A stretch of DNA of 64,000 nt from NCBI GenBank assembly GCA_035527715.1, contig DATKZY010000258.1:1-64000 (forward strand). Direction: 5' to 3'. Both the position numbers and the translations under genes were made by a program. The first letter of the stretch is position 1, and each line of letters begins with the position of its first letter. This DNA comes from DSUN01 sp035527715. GTDB taxonomy: Bacteria > Planctomycetota > PUPC01 > DSUN01. This document shows positions 25,477-33,334 of this stretch, in pieces. The notes under the pieces were generated by a model. It was given only the letters and a program-made list of their open reading frames with translations, did no database searches and had not been told where the DNA came from.

Positions 25477-25991
25477 GGGGTCGTCCTGGGTGCTGTGGAG
25501 GTGGCCGGAGCGGCCTTGGGGGCCGCGGGCGTGCCCGTCGTGGCCTTCGAGGCCGGCGCGGTCGCCGTGGTGGCCTTGGGACCCGCGGGCGTTGCCGTGG
25601 TGGCCTTGGAGGCGTCGGGCGGCTTGGGGGCGCCGTCCTTGGGCTGGCCCTCCGGGGTGTCCGGCGTGGCCTTCGTGTCCGGCGTGCCGGTGCCTTCCAC
25701 CGCGGCTCCGCTGTCTTTGGGCCGGCCGGGGTCCATGATTTGTCTCGGGCGCGTCATGGCGCTGATGAAGATGGCGGTCACGAAGAAGATGGTGGCCATG
25801 ATGCCGGTGATTCGGGGCAGGCCGGTCCTGGGGCCGAGGGCGGACTCGGCCGCTCCGCCGCCGCCGCCGAGCATGCCCGACAGGCCGCCGCCGCGGCCCG
25901 ACTGGAGCAGCACGATCAGCACCAGCAGGAGCGAGTCCGTGATGAACACGATCCACAGGAGCGTGAGAAAGAGCTCTTTCAACCGACGCAC
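25473..25991 (-). CDS. secG: SecG-type translocase subunit with extended Ala/Thr/Pro tail
   Basis: Two membrane helices (about residues 7-30 and 62-82) flank the conserved LLQSGRGGGLSGMLGGGG loop of SecG, the accessory subunit of the SecYEG channel. The remaining 85 residues are an unusual low-complexity tail of repeated KATTATPAGP-like units that SecG proteins normally lack; whether it faces the cytoplasm or the periplasm cannot be told. The gene is between tpiA and yicC and overlaps yicC by 4 nt. Confidence 0.9.
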   Translation of the reverse strand: MRRLKELFLTLLWIVFITDSLLLVLIVLLQSGRGGGLSGMLGGGGGAAESALGPRTGLPRITGIMATIFFVTAIFISAMTRPRQIMDPGRPKDSGAAVEGTGTPDTKATPDTPEGQPKDGAPKPPDASKATTATPAGPKATTATAPASKATTGTPAAPKAAPATSTAPRTTP

Positions 25992-26026
25992 TCCTTCACA
26001 TGGGACCGGGCCGCGGCCTGGGCCGC

Positions 26027-26776
26027 TCAGGCCCTGACGATCTGGACGAAGTCCTCGACCTTGAGGCTGGCGCCGCCGACGAGTGCGCCGTCAATGTCGG
26101 CCTCGGCGACCAGGGCCTTGGCGTTGCCGGGCTTCACGCTGCCGCCGTAGAGGATGCGCGTGGCGTTCGCCACCGGGGCGCCGAACAGCTCGGCCAGCAG
26201 GGCGCGGATCATCGCGTGCATCTCGTTGGCCTGCTGCGGCGTGGCCGTGCGCCCCGTGCCGATGGCCCACACGGGCTCGTAGGCGAGCGTGATGCGCTCC
26301 ATGTCCTCGGCGCCGAAGCCGTCGAGGCACGCCCGCATCTGGGCGCTCACCACGGCCTGGGCACTGCCCGCGTCGCGCTCGGCCAGGTGCTCGCCCACGC
26401 ACAGGATCGGCCTGAGCCCGGCGGCGAGGGCGGCACGCAGCTTGTGGTTCAGGAACGCGTCGTTCTCGGCGAACAGGTCGCGGCGCTCGGAGTGGCCCAC
26501 GATGACCCAGCGGCAGCCGACGCTGGCGAGCATGGCCGCGGAGACCTCGCCCGTGAAGGCGCCCTGCGGCTCGGGATGCAGGTTCTGGGCGCCGACCTCG
26601 AGGGTCGAGGTCTCCGCCGCGTCGCACACGTCGGCCAGGAACGGGTAGGGCGGGAACAGCACCACGTCGCGGTCCGCCACGTCGGCCAGCTCGCGCTTCA
26701 GCCCTGCCGCGAGCTGGATCGCGCCGCGGAGGTCCAGGTGCATCTTCCAGTTGCCGGCCATCAGCAGTCGTCGCAT
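26027..26776 (-). CDS. tpiA: Triosephosphate isomerase
   Basis: This enzyme interconverts dihydroxyacetone phosphate and glyceraldehyde 3-phosphate. All key elements are visible in the 249-aa product: AGNWKMH (Lys near residue 12), VIVGHSERR (electrophilic His), the catalytic glutamate in AYEPVWAIGTG and the phosphate-binding GGSVKPGN. The tpiA-secG order is common in bacteria. Confidence 0.98.
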   Translation of the reverse strand: MRRLLMAGNWKMHLDLRGAIQLAAGLKRELADVADRDVVLFPPYPFLADVCDAAETSTLEVGAQNLHPEPQGAFTGEVSAAMLASVGCRWVIVGHSERRDLFAENDAFLNHKLRAALAAGLRPILCVGEHLAERDAGSAQAVVSAQMRACLDGFGAEDMERITLAYEPVWAIGTGRTATPQQANEMHAMIRALLAELFGAPVANATRILYGGSVKPGNAKALVAEADIDGALVGGASLKVEDFVQIVRA

Positions 26777-26817
26777 CACGTTCTCCCAACTGGGCGCGTC
26801 GGCGGCCCGCCCCGACG

Positions 26818-27933
26818 TCACTCGACGGACACCGTGGCGTCGGCGAGCGGGTACGAGCCGAGGACCTGGAGGTAGTTGCAGGCCTTGTGGACCTGCTCGA
26901 TGGTGCGCCGCACGGCCTCGTCTTCCTGGTGCCCCTCGAAGTCCACGAAGAAGTAGTACTCCCAGGCATTGCGCTTCGAGGGGCGCGACTCGATGCGCGT
27001 GAGGCTGATGCCGTTGGCCCGGAACGGCTCGAGGGCCTCCACGAGCGCGCCCGCGCGGTGGGCCACGGAGAGCACGAGCGACGTCTTGTCGCGCCCGCTC
27101 GGCGCGCACGACTCCTGGCCGAGCACGACGAAGCGGGTGACGTTTCGGGCCACGTCCTCGATGTTCTTGTGGAGAATGGTCAGGCCGTAGGTGGTCGCGG
27201 CGGCGGAGTGGGCGATGGCGGCCGCCCCGGCCTCCTGGGCGGCGACCTCGCAGGCCCGCGCCGTGCTCGACACCGAGATCAGCTCGGCGTCGGGATAGTG
27301 CTCGCTCAGCCAGCGCCCGCACTGCGCGAAGACCTGCGGCTTCGAGTAGACCTTCTCGATCACCGTCTCCCGGCTCGGCGCCATCAGGCAGTGGTGCACT
27401 TCCATCAGCAGTTCCGAGCAGATCTGGAGGCTGTAGGTCATGAACCCATCCAGCGTGTCCGTCACCCCGCCGTCAATCGAGTTTTCCACGGGCACCACGC
27501 CCAGGTTGGCGGCGCCCCGGGCCACCGCGCGGAAAATGCCCAGGATGTCGCGGCTCGGGATATACTCCACCGAGCCGCCGAACTTCGCCTGGGCCGCCAG
27601 GTGGCTGAACGTGCTCTGGGGGCCGAGGTAGGCCACCTTCAGCGGATGCTCCAGCGCGATGCACGCCGACATGACCTCGCGGAAGATGGCCCGCACCGCG
27701 CTGGCGGGCAGGGGGCCCTGGTTGAGCTCGCACGCGCGGCGCAACACCTCGATCTCCCGCAACGGCGCGTAGACCTGCGCGCTGTTGCGCCGCTTCAGGT
27801 TGCCGATCTCCACCACCACGCTCGCGCGCTGGTTCAGCAATTCGACTACCTGCGCATCTATCTCGTCAATGCGGCGACGGAGTCCGTCAATGGAGGTAGG
27901 CTTTTCGCTCGCCAAGGGCAAAGACTCTCCCAC
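26818..27933 (-). CDS. pheA: Bifunctional chorismate mutase / prephenate dehydratase
   Basis: This enzyme commits chorismate to phenylalanine. GTG at 27933 follows GCGGAGG by 6 nt; upstream ATGs lie in the promoter. Residues about 15-90 form an AroQ chorismate mutase (LRRRIDEIDAQVVELLNQRA). Residues about 95-275 are the prephenate dehydratase domain, with the diagnostic NVTRFVVLGQE. Residues 280-360 are an ACT domain with IESRPSK, the phenylalanine sensor. The 371-aa length is typical. The promoter and leader show no evident attenuator. Confidence 0.96.
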   Translation of the reverse strand: MGESLPLASEKPTSIDGLRRRIDEIDAQVVELLNQRASVVVEIGNLKRRNSAQVYAPLREIEVLRRACELNQGPLPASAVRAIFREVMSACIALEHPLKVAYLGPQSTFSHLAAQAKFGGSVEYIPSRDILGIFRAVARGAANLGVVPVENSIDGGVTDTLDGFMTYSLQICSELLMEVHHCLMAPSRETVIEKVYSKPQVFAQCGRWLSEHYPDAELISVSSTARACEVAAQEAGAAAIAHSAAATTYGLTILHKNIEDVARNVTRFVVLGQESCAPSGRDKTSLVLSVAHRAGALVEALEPFRANGISLTRIESRPSKRNAWEYYFFVDFEGHQEDEAVRRTIEQVHKACNYLQVLGSYPLADATVSVE

Positions 27934-27986
27934 GCTCTGCCTCCGCAGAGTCCGCTGCGTGCGGGCACCAATCCCGCGAAACATAT

Positions 27987-28015
27987 ATTTAATCACGGGA
28001 TGGCGGTAAAGTCAA
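27987..28015 (-). promoter_or_regulatory. Sigma70-type promoter for pheA
   Basis: On the minus strand TTGACT (28015-28010) and TTAAAT (27992-27987) have a 17-bp spacer, in a locally AT-rich patch. Transcription would begin near 27980, and the leader is about 45 nt. Confidence 0.7.
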
Positions 28016-28156
28016 GCGGTTTTTTGGCTTGAGCAGAGCAGAGGCAGACATGCCCAGGCGCTCCAACGGCGGTCTCCCGCCGCCGGGGCGCGTCGCCCGG
28101 GGCATGACGAGCAGGTGGGAACGCGGAGAGGTCCACGCCGCGCGCCGTCTGCCTTG

Positions 28157-28594
28157 CTACTGCGCCGCTTCGAGAAGGCGGCGGACCTGGCGGCGGCCGA
28201 GCTTGCGCAACGCCACCAGCCCGGCCTTCTTCCCGGGGGTCGGCCGGCTGCGGCCCTGTTCCCAGAAGACCACCGCGGCCGACGTGACGCCCAGGAGCTT
28301 CCCCAGGGCCGCCTGCGAGAGGCCGAGGCGCTTGCGCAGCTTCTTCACCAGCCCGCCCGAGATGCGGGCCTTCTTGACCTCGGCCGGGTCGGCCTCCAGG
28401 CGCGTGGCCTCCTTCGCACGCTTCGCGGCGAAGTCCTTGGCGATCCCCTCGAACGACCGCACGGCCTTCGAGAGTTCGGCCACCACACGCTTCAGGCGCC
28501 GCACCTCGCGCGCCAGCGGCTGGCACGCGGTGCGGACCTGTTTCTTCGCCAGCCGCACGATCTCCGTGCGCAGAACAGTCTCAATCTTTCCCAT
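28157..28594 (-). CDS. XRE-type helix-turn-helix regulator, 145 aa
   Basis: The N-terminal 75 residues are a strongly basic helical region (many Arg/Lys, likely coiled coil). Residues about 82-118 carry an XRE/Cro-type helix-turn-helix (GLSQAALGKLLGVTSAAVVFWEQGR split at residues 91-115). A basic C-terminus with RRQVRRLLE ends it. Such proteins with an N-terminal extension before the HTH are frequently annotated as transcriptional regulators in environmental genomes. It is 224 nt upstream of pheA, with no shared promoter visible. The target is unknown. Confidence 0.75.
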   Translation of the reverse strand: MGKIETVLRTEIVRLAKKQVRTACQPLAREVRRLKRVVAELSKAVRSFEGIAKDFAAKRAKEATRLEADPAEVKKARISGGLVKKLRKRLGLSQAALGKLLGVTSAAVVFWEQGRSRPTPGKKAGLVALRKLGRRQVRRLLEAAQ

Positions 28595-28717
28595 TCGCGT
28601 ATGCCCTTTCAGTTATGCCCTCGCCAACTGTTGAACCACAACGACGCGAGAATGTCAAGGGAACGGGGAAGAAAAGAGCATGGCTCCCCATCCCGCTGGG
28701 CAGCCGGGTGTTCCTAT

Positions 28718-28806
28718 CGTCCCCCTCCTCGTCCTCGTGCCTCGTCCTCGATTCTCCTGGTTCGCGGCGAGGAGAGTCGAGGACGAGGACGACGGACGAG
28801 GACGAT
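28718..28806. repeat. Paired inverted array, unit GAGGAC (6 nt)
   Basis: Left arm 28718-28757 consists of CTCGTC units and right arm 28767-28806 of GACGAG units, with only about 9 nt between them, so a hairpin of roughly 40 nt per arm is possible. It occupies the divergent gap 28595-28923 between the XRE gene and the desulfurase gene, just upstream of the latter's promoter. No gene is supported in the gap. Confidence 0.8.
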
Positions 28807-28864
28807 TGGAGCAGAGCGCAGGCCCCGCCGGAACTGGGGGCCGCACTCACCCCTCCACTCCTCC

Positions 28865-28893
28865 TTGACACTCGTCGGCGGGCCGGGCATACT
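28865..28893 (+). promoter_or_regulatory. Sigma70-type promoter for the selenium-associated operon
   Basis: TTGACA (28865-28870) and CATACT (28888-28893) are 17 bp apart, about 30 nt before the GTG at 28924. Confidence 0.65.
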
Positions 28894-28923
28894 GGGGGCA
28901 GGAGGCGGCTGGCAGGAACCATC

Positions 28924-30060
28924 GTGAGCTCCACCATCTACCTGGATCACGCGGCAACCTCGTGGCCGAAGCCCGACGCGGTAGGCGCCCAGATCGCGCG
29001 CCTGCTCCGCGAGGTGACCGCCAACCCCGGCCGCAGCGGGCACCGTCCCGCCATCGAGGCCGCGCGCCTGATCTTCGACGTCCGCACCCGCCTGGCCGCG
29101 CTGCTCGGCGTGCCCGACCCGGCCGACCTCGTGTTCACCCGCGGCGCCACGGAGGGGCTGAACCTCGTGCTCAAGGGCCTCCTGCGGGCCGGCGACCGCG
29201 TCGGCGTGTCGCCCCTCGAGCACAACAGCGTGATGCGGCCGCTCACGCGCCTGGCGGCCGAGCGCGGCGTCGTGGTCGAGACGCTGCCGGCCGACGCCCT
29301 CGGGCGGATTGACGTCGCCGCGGCCTCGCGGCTGGCCGGCAGGTACCGCCTCGTGGCCGTGGCCCACGCCTCGAACGTCGCCGGCGTGGTCCAGGACGTG
29401 CGGGCGCTCGCCAAGGCCCTGCCGGGCACAGCCGTCCTGAGCGACGCGGCGCAAACGGCCGGCGTCCTGCCCATCGCCGTCGAGGCCGACGGCGTGGCGT
29501 TCCTCGCCTGCTCCGCGCACAAGGGGCTGCTCGGCCCCACGGGCGTCGGCGCCTGCTACCTCAGCCCCGGGCACCAGGTCCTGCCCCTCGTCGAGGGCGG
29601 CACGGGGAGCCAGAGCGAATCCATCGAGCACCCCGCCTTTCGCCCGGACCGCTATGAGGCGGGGACGCCGAACCTCCACGGGATCGCGGGCCTGGGCGGG
29701 GGCCTCGAGCACATCGAGCGCCAGGGCCTCCTCGGCGGCCACACGCGGCGCCTCGCGTCGCTGCTCATCGAGGGCCTGCGCGGCATCCGCGGCGTGCGGC
29801 TCTACAGCCCGGCCGACGGCTCGGCGCTGCTCGTGAGCTTCACCATCGAGGGCGTGCCGCCCGACCGCGTGGCGGCCGCCCTGGAGGCCGGCCATGGGAT
29901 CCTGTGCCGGCCCGGCCTCCACTGTGCGCCCAGCGCCCACCGCCACCTCGGCACGCTCCCCGCCGGCACCGTGCGCCTCTCCCCTGGCTTCGGCAACACC
30001 GAGGAGGAGATCGAGCAAGCCGTCCGCGCCGTCCACGCCATCGCCGCGAAGAAGCCATGA
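28924..30060 (+). CDS. Cysteine desulfurase-family aminotransferase (class V)
   Basis: This PLP enzyme removes sulfur or selenium from cysteine or selenocysteine. GTG at 28924 follows an AGGA. The product (378 aa) opens with IYLDHAATSWPKP. It shows FTRGATEGLNLVLKG, PLEHNSVMRP and the PLP lysine in SAHKGLLGP (about residue 200). A catalytic cysteine lies in LCRPGLHCAP (about 334) near the C-terminus. The sequence resembles the desulfurase subfamily commonly found beside SelD and YedF. Here yedF and a DUF3343 gene follow directly, so a role in supplying selenium is likely, but SelD and SelA are not in the window. Confidence 0.88.
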   Translation: MSSTIYLDHAATSWPKPDAVGAQIARLLREVTANPGRSGHRPAIEAARLIFDVRTRLAALLGVPDPADLVFTRGATEGLNLVLKGLLRAGDRVGVSPLEHNSVMRPLTRLAAERGVVVETLPADALGRIDVAAASRLAGRYRLVAVAHASNVAGVVQDVRALAKALPGTAVLSDAAQTAGVLPIAVEADGVAFLACSAHKGLLGPTGVGACYLSPGHQVLPLVEGGTGSQSESIEHPAFRPDRYEAGTPNLHGIAGLGGGLEHIERQGLLGGHTRRLASLLIEGLRGIRGVRLYSPADGSALLVSFTIEGVPPDRVAAALEAGHGILCRPGLHCAPSAHRHLGTLPAGTVRLSPGFGNTEEEIEQAVRAVHAIAAKKP

Positions 30061-30075
30061 CAGGAGGCCCCGACC

Positions 30076-30687
30076 GTGGAAACCCTCGACCTTCGCAACC
30101 TCGCGTGTCCCGAGCCGGTCATCCGCGCCAAGCGGGCCATCGAGGAGCATCCCAGCTCCGTCCTCGAGCTCCGCGTCAACAGCGCCGCCACCGTCACCAA
30201 CCTCACCCGCATGGCCAGGGCCCTCGGCGCCGAGGTGGCCTCCCGCGAGCTGCCCGGCGGCGAGTACACCCTCACGGTCCAGACCGCCCAGGCCCCGCCC
30301 GCCGCGCAGCCGGCCCTCCAGCCCGTTGCGCGCGACGCCCAGGCCCCGCCAGGCCGCGCCACCATCTTCCTCAACAACAACGTCATGGGCCTCGGCGACG
30401 ACCGGCTCGGTCGCGTCCTCATCAAGGCATTCCTCAAGACCCTCAGGACCGCCGACCCGCTCCCCCGCGAGATCATCTGCGTCAACGCCGCCGTCCACCT
30501 CACCACCGAGGGCTCCGAGGAAATCCCCACCCTCCTCGGGCTGGCAGAGCTGGGGGTGGACGTCGTGTCCTGCGGCACGTGCCTCGACTTCTTCGGCAAG
30601 CTGCAATCGGTCCGCGTCGGCACGGTCGGCAACATGTTCGACATCGTCGCCCGCCTCAACCGCGCGGCCAAGATCATCAGCCCATGA
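30076..30687 (+). CDS. yedF: Sulfurtransferase-like selenium metabolism protein YedF
   Basis: GTG at 30076 follows CAGGAGG. Residues 1-75 are a TusA/SirA-like domain with the persulfide cysteine in RNLACPEPV (Cys11). After a Pro/Ala linker, residues about 95-203 form a DsrE-like domain starting IFLNNNVMGLGDDRLG and containing a second cysteine pair (SCGTCLDFFG). This two-domain form matches the YedF family associated with selenium metabolism. Its stop overlaps the DUF3343 start (ATGA). Confidence 0.88.
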   Translation: METLDLRNLACPEPVIRAKRAIEEHPSSVLELRVNSAATVTNLTRMARALGAEVASRELPGGEYTLTVQTAQAPPAAQPALQPVARDAQAPPGRATIFLNNNVMGLGDDRLGRVLIKAFLKTLRTADPLPREIICVNAAVHLTTEGSEEIPTLLGLAELGVDVVSCGTCLDFFGKLQSVRVGTVGNMFDIVARLNRAAKIISP

Positions 30688-30914
30688 GCGGCAAGGCTCG
30701 GCTCCTTCTCACCTTCGCGTCCATCCACCACGTCTTGGCCGCCGAGAAGGCGCTGCTCGACGCCGGCCTCGCGCCCGACCTGATCCCCGTGCCCAAGGAG
30801 ATCAGCGCCAACTGCGGCATCGCCATCGCCCTCGCTCCCACCGACAAGCCCCGCGCCCTCGCCGCCCTCGCCTCCACCCCACCCACCCGCATACTCGACC
30901 CTTGGGAGCCGTAG
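30684..30914 (+). CDS. DUF3343 putative Se/S carrier-like protein, 76 aa
   Basis: The small protein starts MSGKARLLLTFASIHHVLAA and contains the DUF3343 core VPKEISANCGIAIAL with its single conserved cysteine. Family members accompany selenium-related desulfurase and YedF genes and are proposed sulfur or selenium carriers. Translation is coupled to yedF through the ATGA overlap. The gene is short and could be missed by length cut-offs. Confidence 0.85.
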   Translation: MSGKARLLLTFASIHHVLAAEKALLDAGLAPDLIPVPKEISANCGIAIALAPTDKPRALAALASTPPTRILDPWEP

Positions 30915-30957
30915 GCGGGAACAGTGCGTTGGGGCCGCGGTTGGTGCCCGCGCTTGC

Positions 30958-30986
30958 TTGAATGGGCGGTCGAAGCGGGGTATAAT
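30958..30986 (+). promoter_or_regulatory. Sigma70-type promoter for the toxin-antitoxin pair
   Basis: TTGAAT (30958-30963) and a perfect TATAAT (30981-30986) with a 17-bp spacer lie 21 nt upstream of the antitoxin start. The antitoxin probably represses here, as in related pairs; no operator palindrome is obvious. Confidence 0.75.
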
Positions 30987-31007
30987 CCCTCCGGAAGGAG
31001 TTGGCCG

Positions 31008-31268
31008 ATGAAGGCACAAATGAGCGTTGAGGCGGCAGCGCGAGACCTGCCGGGGCTGCTGAGGCGCATGCACGCGGGCGAGACGGTGAAGTTGCTGGAC
31101 ACGGATGGTGAGCCGCTGGCGGCCCTCGTATCGTTGAGGGCCCGTCGCCGCAAGCCCCTGCCGGCCGAGGAGTGGGACGCTCGTTGGTCGGCGCTCGCAA
31201 AGCGCGTGAGCGCCGCCTGGCAAGGTGACGCGTCGGCCGTCGAAACCCTCTCCGAGATGCGGCGATGA
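31008..31268 (+). CDS. Phd/YefM-type antitoxin, 86 aa
   Basis: ATG at 31008 follows AAGGAG by 7 nt. The N-terminal 50 residues (SVEAAARDLPGLLRRMHAGE then LDTDGEPLAALVSL) match the Phd/YefM DNA-binding fold. The rest is a charged C-terminal tail that would wrap the toxin. It directly precedes and overlaps the PIN toxin gene (ATGA), the usual order. It is named from fold and position rather than strong identity. Confidence 0.82.
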   Translation: MKAQMSVEAAARDLPGLLRRMHAGETVKLLDTDGEPLAALVSLRARRRKPLPAEEWDARWSALAKRVSAAWQGDASAVETLSEMRR

Positions 31269-31711
31269 ACTGGACCGTGGACGCCAGTGTGTTCGTCGCC
31301 GCGGCCAGGGAAGTCGAGCCGCACCACGCGGAGAGCCTTGCCTTCCTGCACGAGTTGCACCTTGGCGCCCTGCCGGTGATCTGCCCGACACTGGTGCTGC
31401 CCGAGAGTGCCGCGGCGATTGCGCGCCGAACAGGCGATGACGCCCTCGCCGACGAAGTGGTTGACCTCGTGCTCTCCCTGTCAGGCTTGCGGTTGGCGGT
31501 ACTGGACTTCCCGCTTGCGGAGCGGGCCGTCGAGCTTGCCAAGGCCCGCCGCCTTCGGGGCGCGGACGCCATCTGCGCCGCTGTCGCGGATGCCGCCGAG
31601 GCCACGCTCGTCACGCTGGATTCCGAAATGCTCGCCCGCGCCGCGAAGGCCATCCCCACGATGACCCCCGCCCAGTGGCTGGCCCACCACGCGCGCACCG
31701 AAGACAGATGA
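31265..31711 (+). CDS. vapC: VapC-like PIN-domain toxin, 148 aa
   Basis: This is a PIN-domain ribonuclease expected to cleave RNA when not bound by its antitoxin. The acidic metal-binding residues are present in order: Asp6 (TVDASVF), Glu47 (LVLPES), Asp101 (RLRGADAICAA) and Asp119 (VTLDSEM). The 148-aa length fits. The start lies within the antitoxin stop. The catalytic quartet is intact, so the toxin looks active. Confidence 0.87.
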   Translation: MNWTVDASVFVAAAREVEPHHAESLAFLHELHLGALPVICPTLVLPESAAAIARRTGDDALADEVVDLVLSLSGLRLAVLDFPLAERAVELAKARRLRGADAICAAVADAAEATLVTLDSEMLARAAKAIPTMTPAQWLAHHARTEDR

Positions 31712-31743
31712 TCCTGGCCTGACCCATCTGCCGTCAAGGGCTA

Positions 31744-31812
31744 TCGTCCTCGCCATCGCCGGGTCGAATCGTCTTGGCCCTGCGCAAGGGGGTCGAAAAC
31801 GACGAGGACGAC
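31744..31812. repeat. Weak GAC/GAG inverted repeat
   Basis: CGTCCTCG (31745-31752) and CGACGAGGACGA (31800-31811) are complementary, with a second inner pair GTCGAAT / GGTCGAA. This is a degraded member of the 6-nt-unit family. The rest of 31712-31934 shows only the promoter below. Confidence 0.5.
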
Positions 31813-31868
31813 TGGGAGTCCGGGCAGACCCGAGGACCGGCAAGCAGACTCCGTCGCGGATCGGCGGC

Positions 31869-31897
31869 TTGACTCGGCGCGGGCGCGCCCCTACAAT
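31869..31897 (+). promoter_or_regulatory. Sigma70-type promoter
   Basis: TTGACT (31869-31874) and TACAAT (31892-31897) are 17 bp apart and drive the STAS/ATPase fusion gene at 31935. Confidence 0.75.
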
Positions 31898-31934
31898 CTG
31901 GCGGGGCTGAGGCCAACACCTCGGAGTACGCCGC

Positions 31935-33209
31935 ATGCCGCAATTGAAGATTCAGATTCGACGGTCCACGGTGGGGGAGAGCCTGCCCGTCGCCTGGGTG
32001 ACGCTGGATGGCTTTCTCGATGCCTCGACCGTGCTGTCGTTCGACCACACGCTCCAACTACTCCACGGCGAGGGGCGGGGCGACGTGGTGCTGGACTTCG
32101 CCGACGTGCTGTATGCGAACAGCTCGGCCATCGGGGCGATCCTGAACTATCGCAACCTCCTGCTCCAGGAGGGCCGCGAGCTGTTGCTCCTGCGGCTCAG
32201 CCCGCAGATGCGGACGACGCTCGACCTCCTCGGGCTGTCGGCCGTGCTGCCTTGCCTGGCCAGCGAGCAGGCGGTGGTGGACTACTTGTCGAGTGCGCCC
32301 GCGGGGCAGCGGAGCCTGGGCGCGCCGGCGGCCCGCCCGGCGCCCCGAGCCGCCGCGCCCGCACCGGCCCCGGCGCGCGACGCCGAGGCCGGCGAGCGCC
32401 GCGTGATGCTCATCGCGCCCGAGGAGAACCGCTTCACCGACATCCTGAAGATGCGCCTGCTCACGCCCCGCGGGGTCTTCCGCATCGTCACGAGCTGCTC
32501 CGAGGCCCTCCACCACTTCGACGAGATGGACCCCGATCTGATCATCCTGGAGGACCCGATGCAGGGCTCGGAGGACTTCCTCTGGGCGGTGAAGACCGAG
32601 AAGGGCAAGAGCGTCGTGCCCGTCATCAAGCTCTACTGGACCGGCACCGACATCGAGACCCGCCGGGAGTTCAAGATCTGGGAGGACGATTTCCTGGTCG
32701 AGCCGTTCGAGGTGATGGAGCTGTTCGCGCTGAGCGAGGCGGAGCTGCGGCGGTTCCCGCAGGACCGCAAGGCGCTCGTGCACCTGGCGCACCTCGAGTT
32801 CCGCACCCGCAAGGGGAACCTCGAGCGGGCGGGCGAGCTGGCCGCGAGCCTGCTCGGCAAGTCCGGCCTCACCGCCGAGGGCGTCGCCGCCATGTCCACC
32901 GCGCTCGCCGAGGCCCTCGAAAACGCCGCTCGCCACGCCCACGACTACGCCCCGGAACGGTGCATTGACGTCGTGTTCCTCCTCGACCGCGAGAAGGTCT
33001 CGCTCACCGTGACCGACGAGGGGGCGGGCTTCGACTTCCGTCCCCACCTCGAGCGGGCGGCGCGCCAGCAGCCCATCGCGCCGGAGCGTCTCCAGCAGAG
33101 CCGCGGCAGCCTGGGCAGGCTGGGAATCCCCCTCATGGCCCGCTGCGTGGACCAGCTCGAGTACCTGGGCTCCGGCAACAGCGTCCGCCTCACCAAACGG
33201 CTCGGATGA
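31935..33209 (+). CDS. STAS - receiver-like - HATPase fusion signalling protein
   Basis: Three regions are visible in 424 aa. Residues about 1-115 form a STAS (anti-sigma antagonist) domain (VAWVTLDGFLDASTV, then VVLDFADVLYANSSAIGAIL). Residues about 150-270 look like a response-regulator fold (RVMLIAPEENRFTDIL, DLIILEDPM), with acidic residues but an atypical phosphorylation site. Residues about 300-424 form a histidine-kinase-like ATPase of RsbW type (TALAEALENAARHAH, VTDEGAGFDF, GRLGIPLMARCVD). It combines antagonist and anti-sigma-type kinase in one chain, so it may be a self-contained partner-switching switch. Its stop lies in a repeat arm. Confidence 0.8.
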   Translation: MPQLKIQIRRSTVGESLPVAWVTLDGFLDASTVLSFDHTLQLLHGEGRGDVVLDFADVLYANSSAIGAILNYRNLLLQEGRELLLLRLSPQMRTTLDLLGLSAVLPCLASEQAVVDYLSSAPAGQRSLGAPAARPAPRAAAPAPAPARDAEAGERRVMLIAPEENRFTDILKMRLLTPRGVFRIVTSCSEALHHFDEMDPDLIILEDPMQGSEDFLWAVKTEKGKSVVPVIKLYWTGTDIETRREFKIWEDDFLVEPFEVMELFALSEAELRRFPQDRKALVHLAHLEFRTRKGNLERAGELAASLLGKSGLTAEGVAAMSTALAEALENAARHAHDYAPERCIDVVFLLDREKVSLTVTDEGAGFDFRPHLERAARQQPIAPERLQQSRGSLGRLGIPLMARCVDQLEYLGSGNSVRLTKRLG

Positions 33210-33300
33210 CGCGTGACGCGTGACGCGTGATAAGACAAGAGCGGACCCTGAAGGCATCTCTCCTTTTCTCCTTCTTGTCACGCGTCACGCGTCACGCGTC
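33207..33300. repeat. Paired inverted array, unit TGACGCG (7 nt)
   Basis: Three exact TGACGCG units (33207-33230) are matched by three exact complementary units (33277-33300) across a 46-nt loop. The array begins on the stop codon of the preceding gene. A single complementary arm of the same unit occurs at 57611-57632. Confidence 0.88.
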
Positions 33301-33334
33301 GTCTGGCCAATAGAAGCAAGGCAGACCAGCAGGA

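Noticed and set aside
28008..28035. Possible terminator around the T-run at 28018-28025
   Set aside because: The T-run lies in the loop of a weak 6-bp stem rather than after it, and the stretch overlaps the -35 of the pheA promoter.
28714..30606. Minus-strand open frame of 630 codons across the desulfurase and yedF genes
   Set aside because: It lies opposite two genes with clear catalytic motifs and shows no motif of its own; it also reads through the repeat and promoter at 28718-28893.
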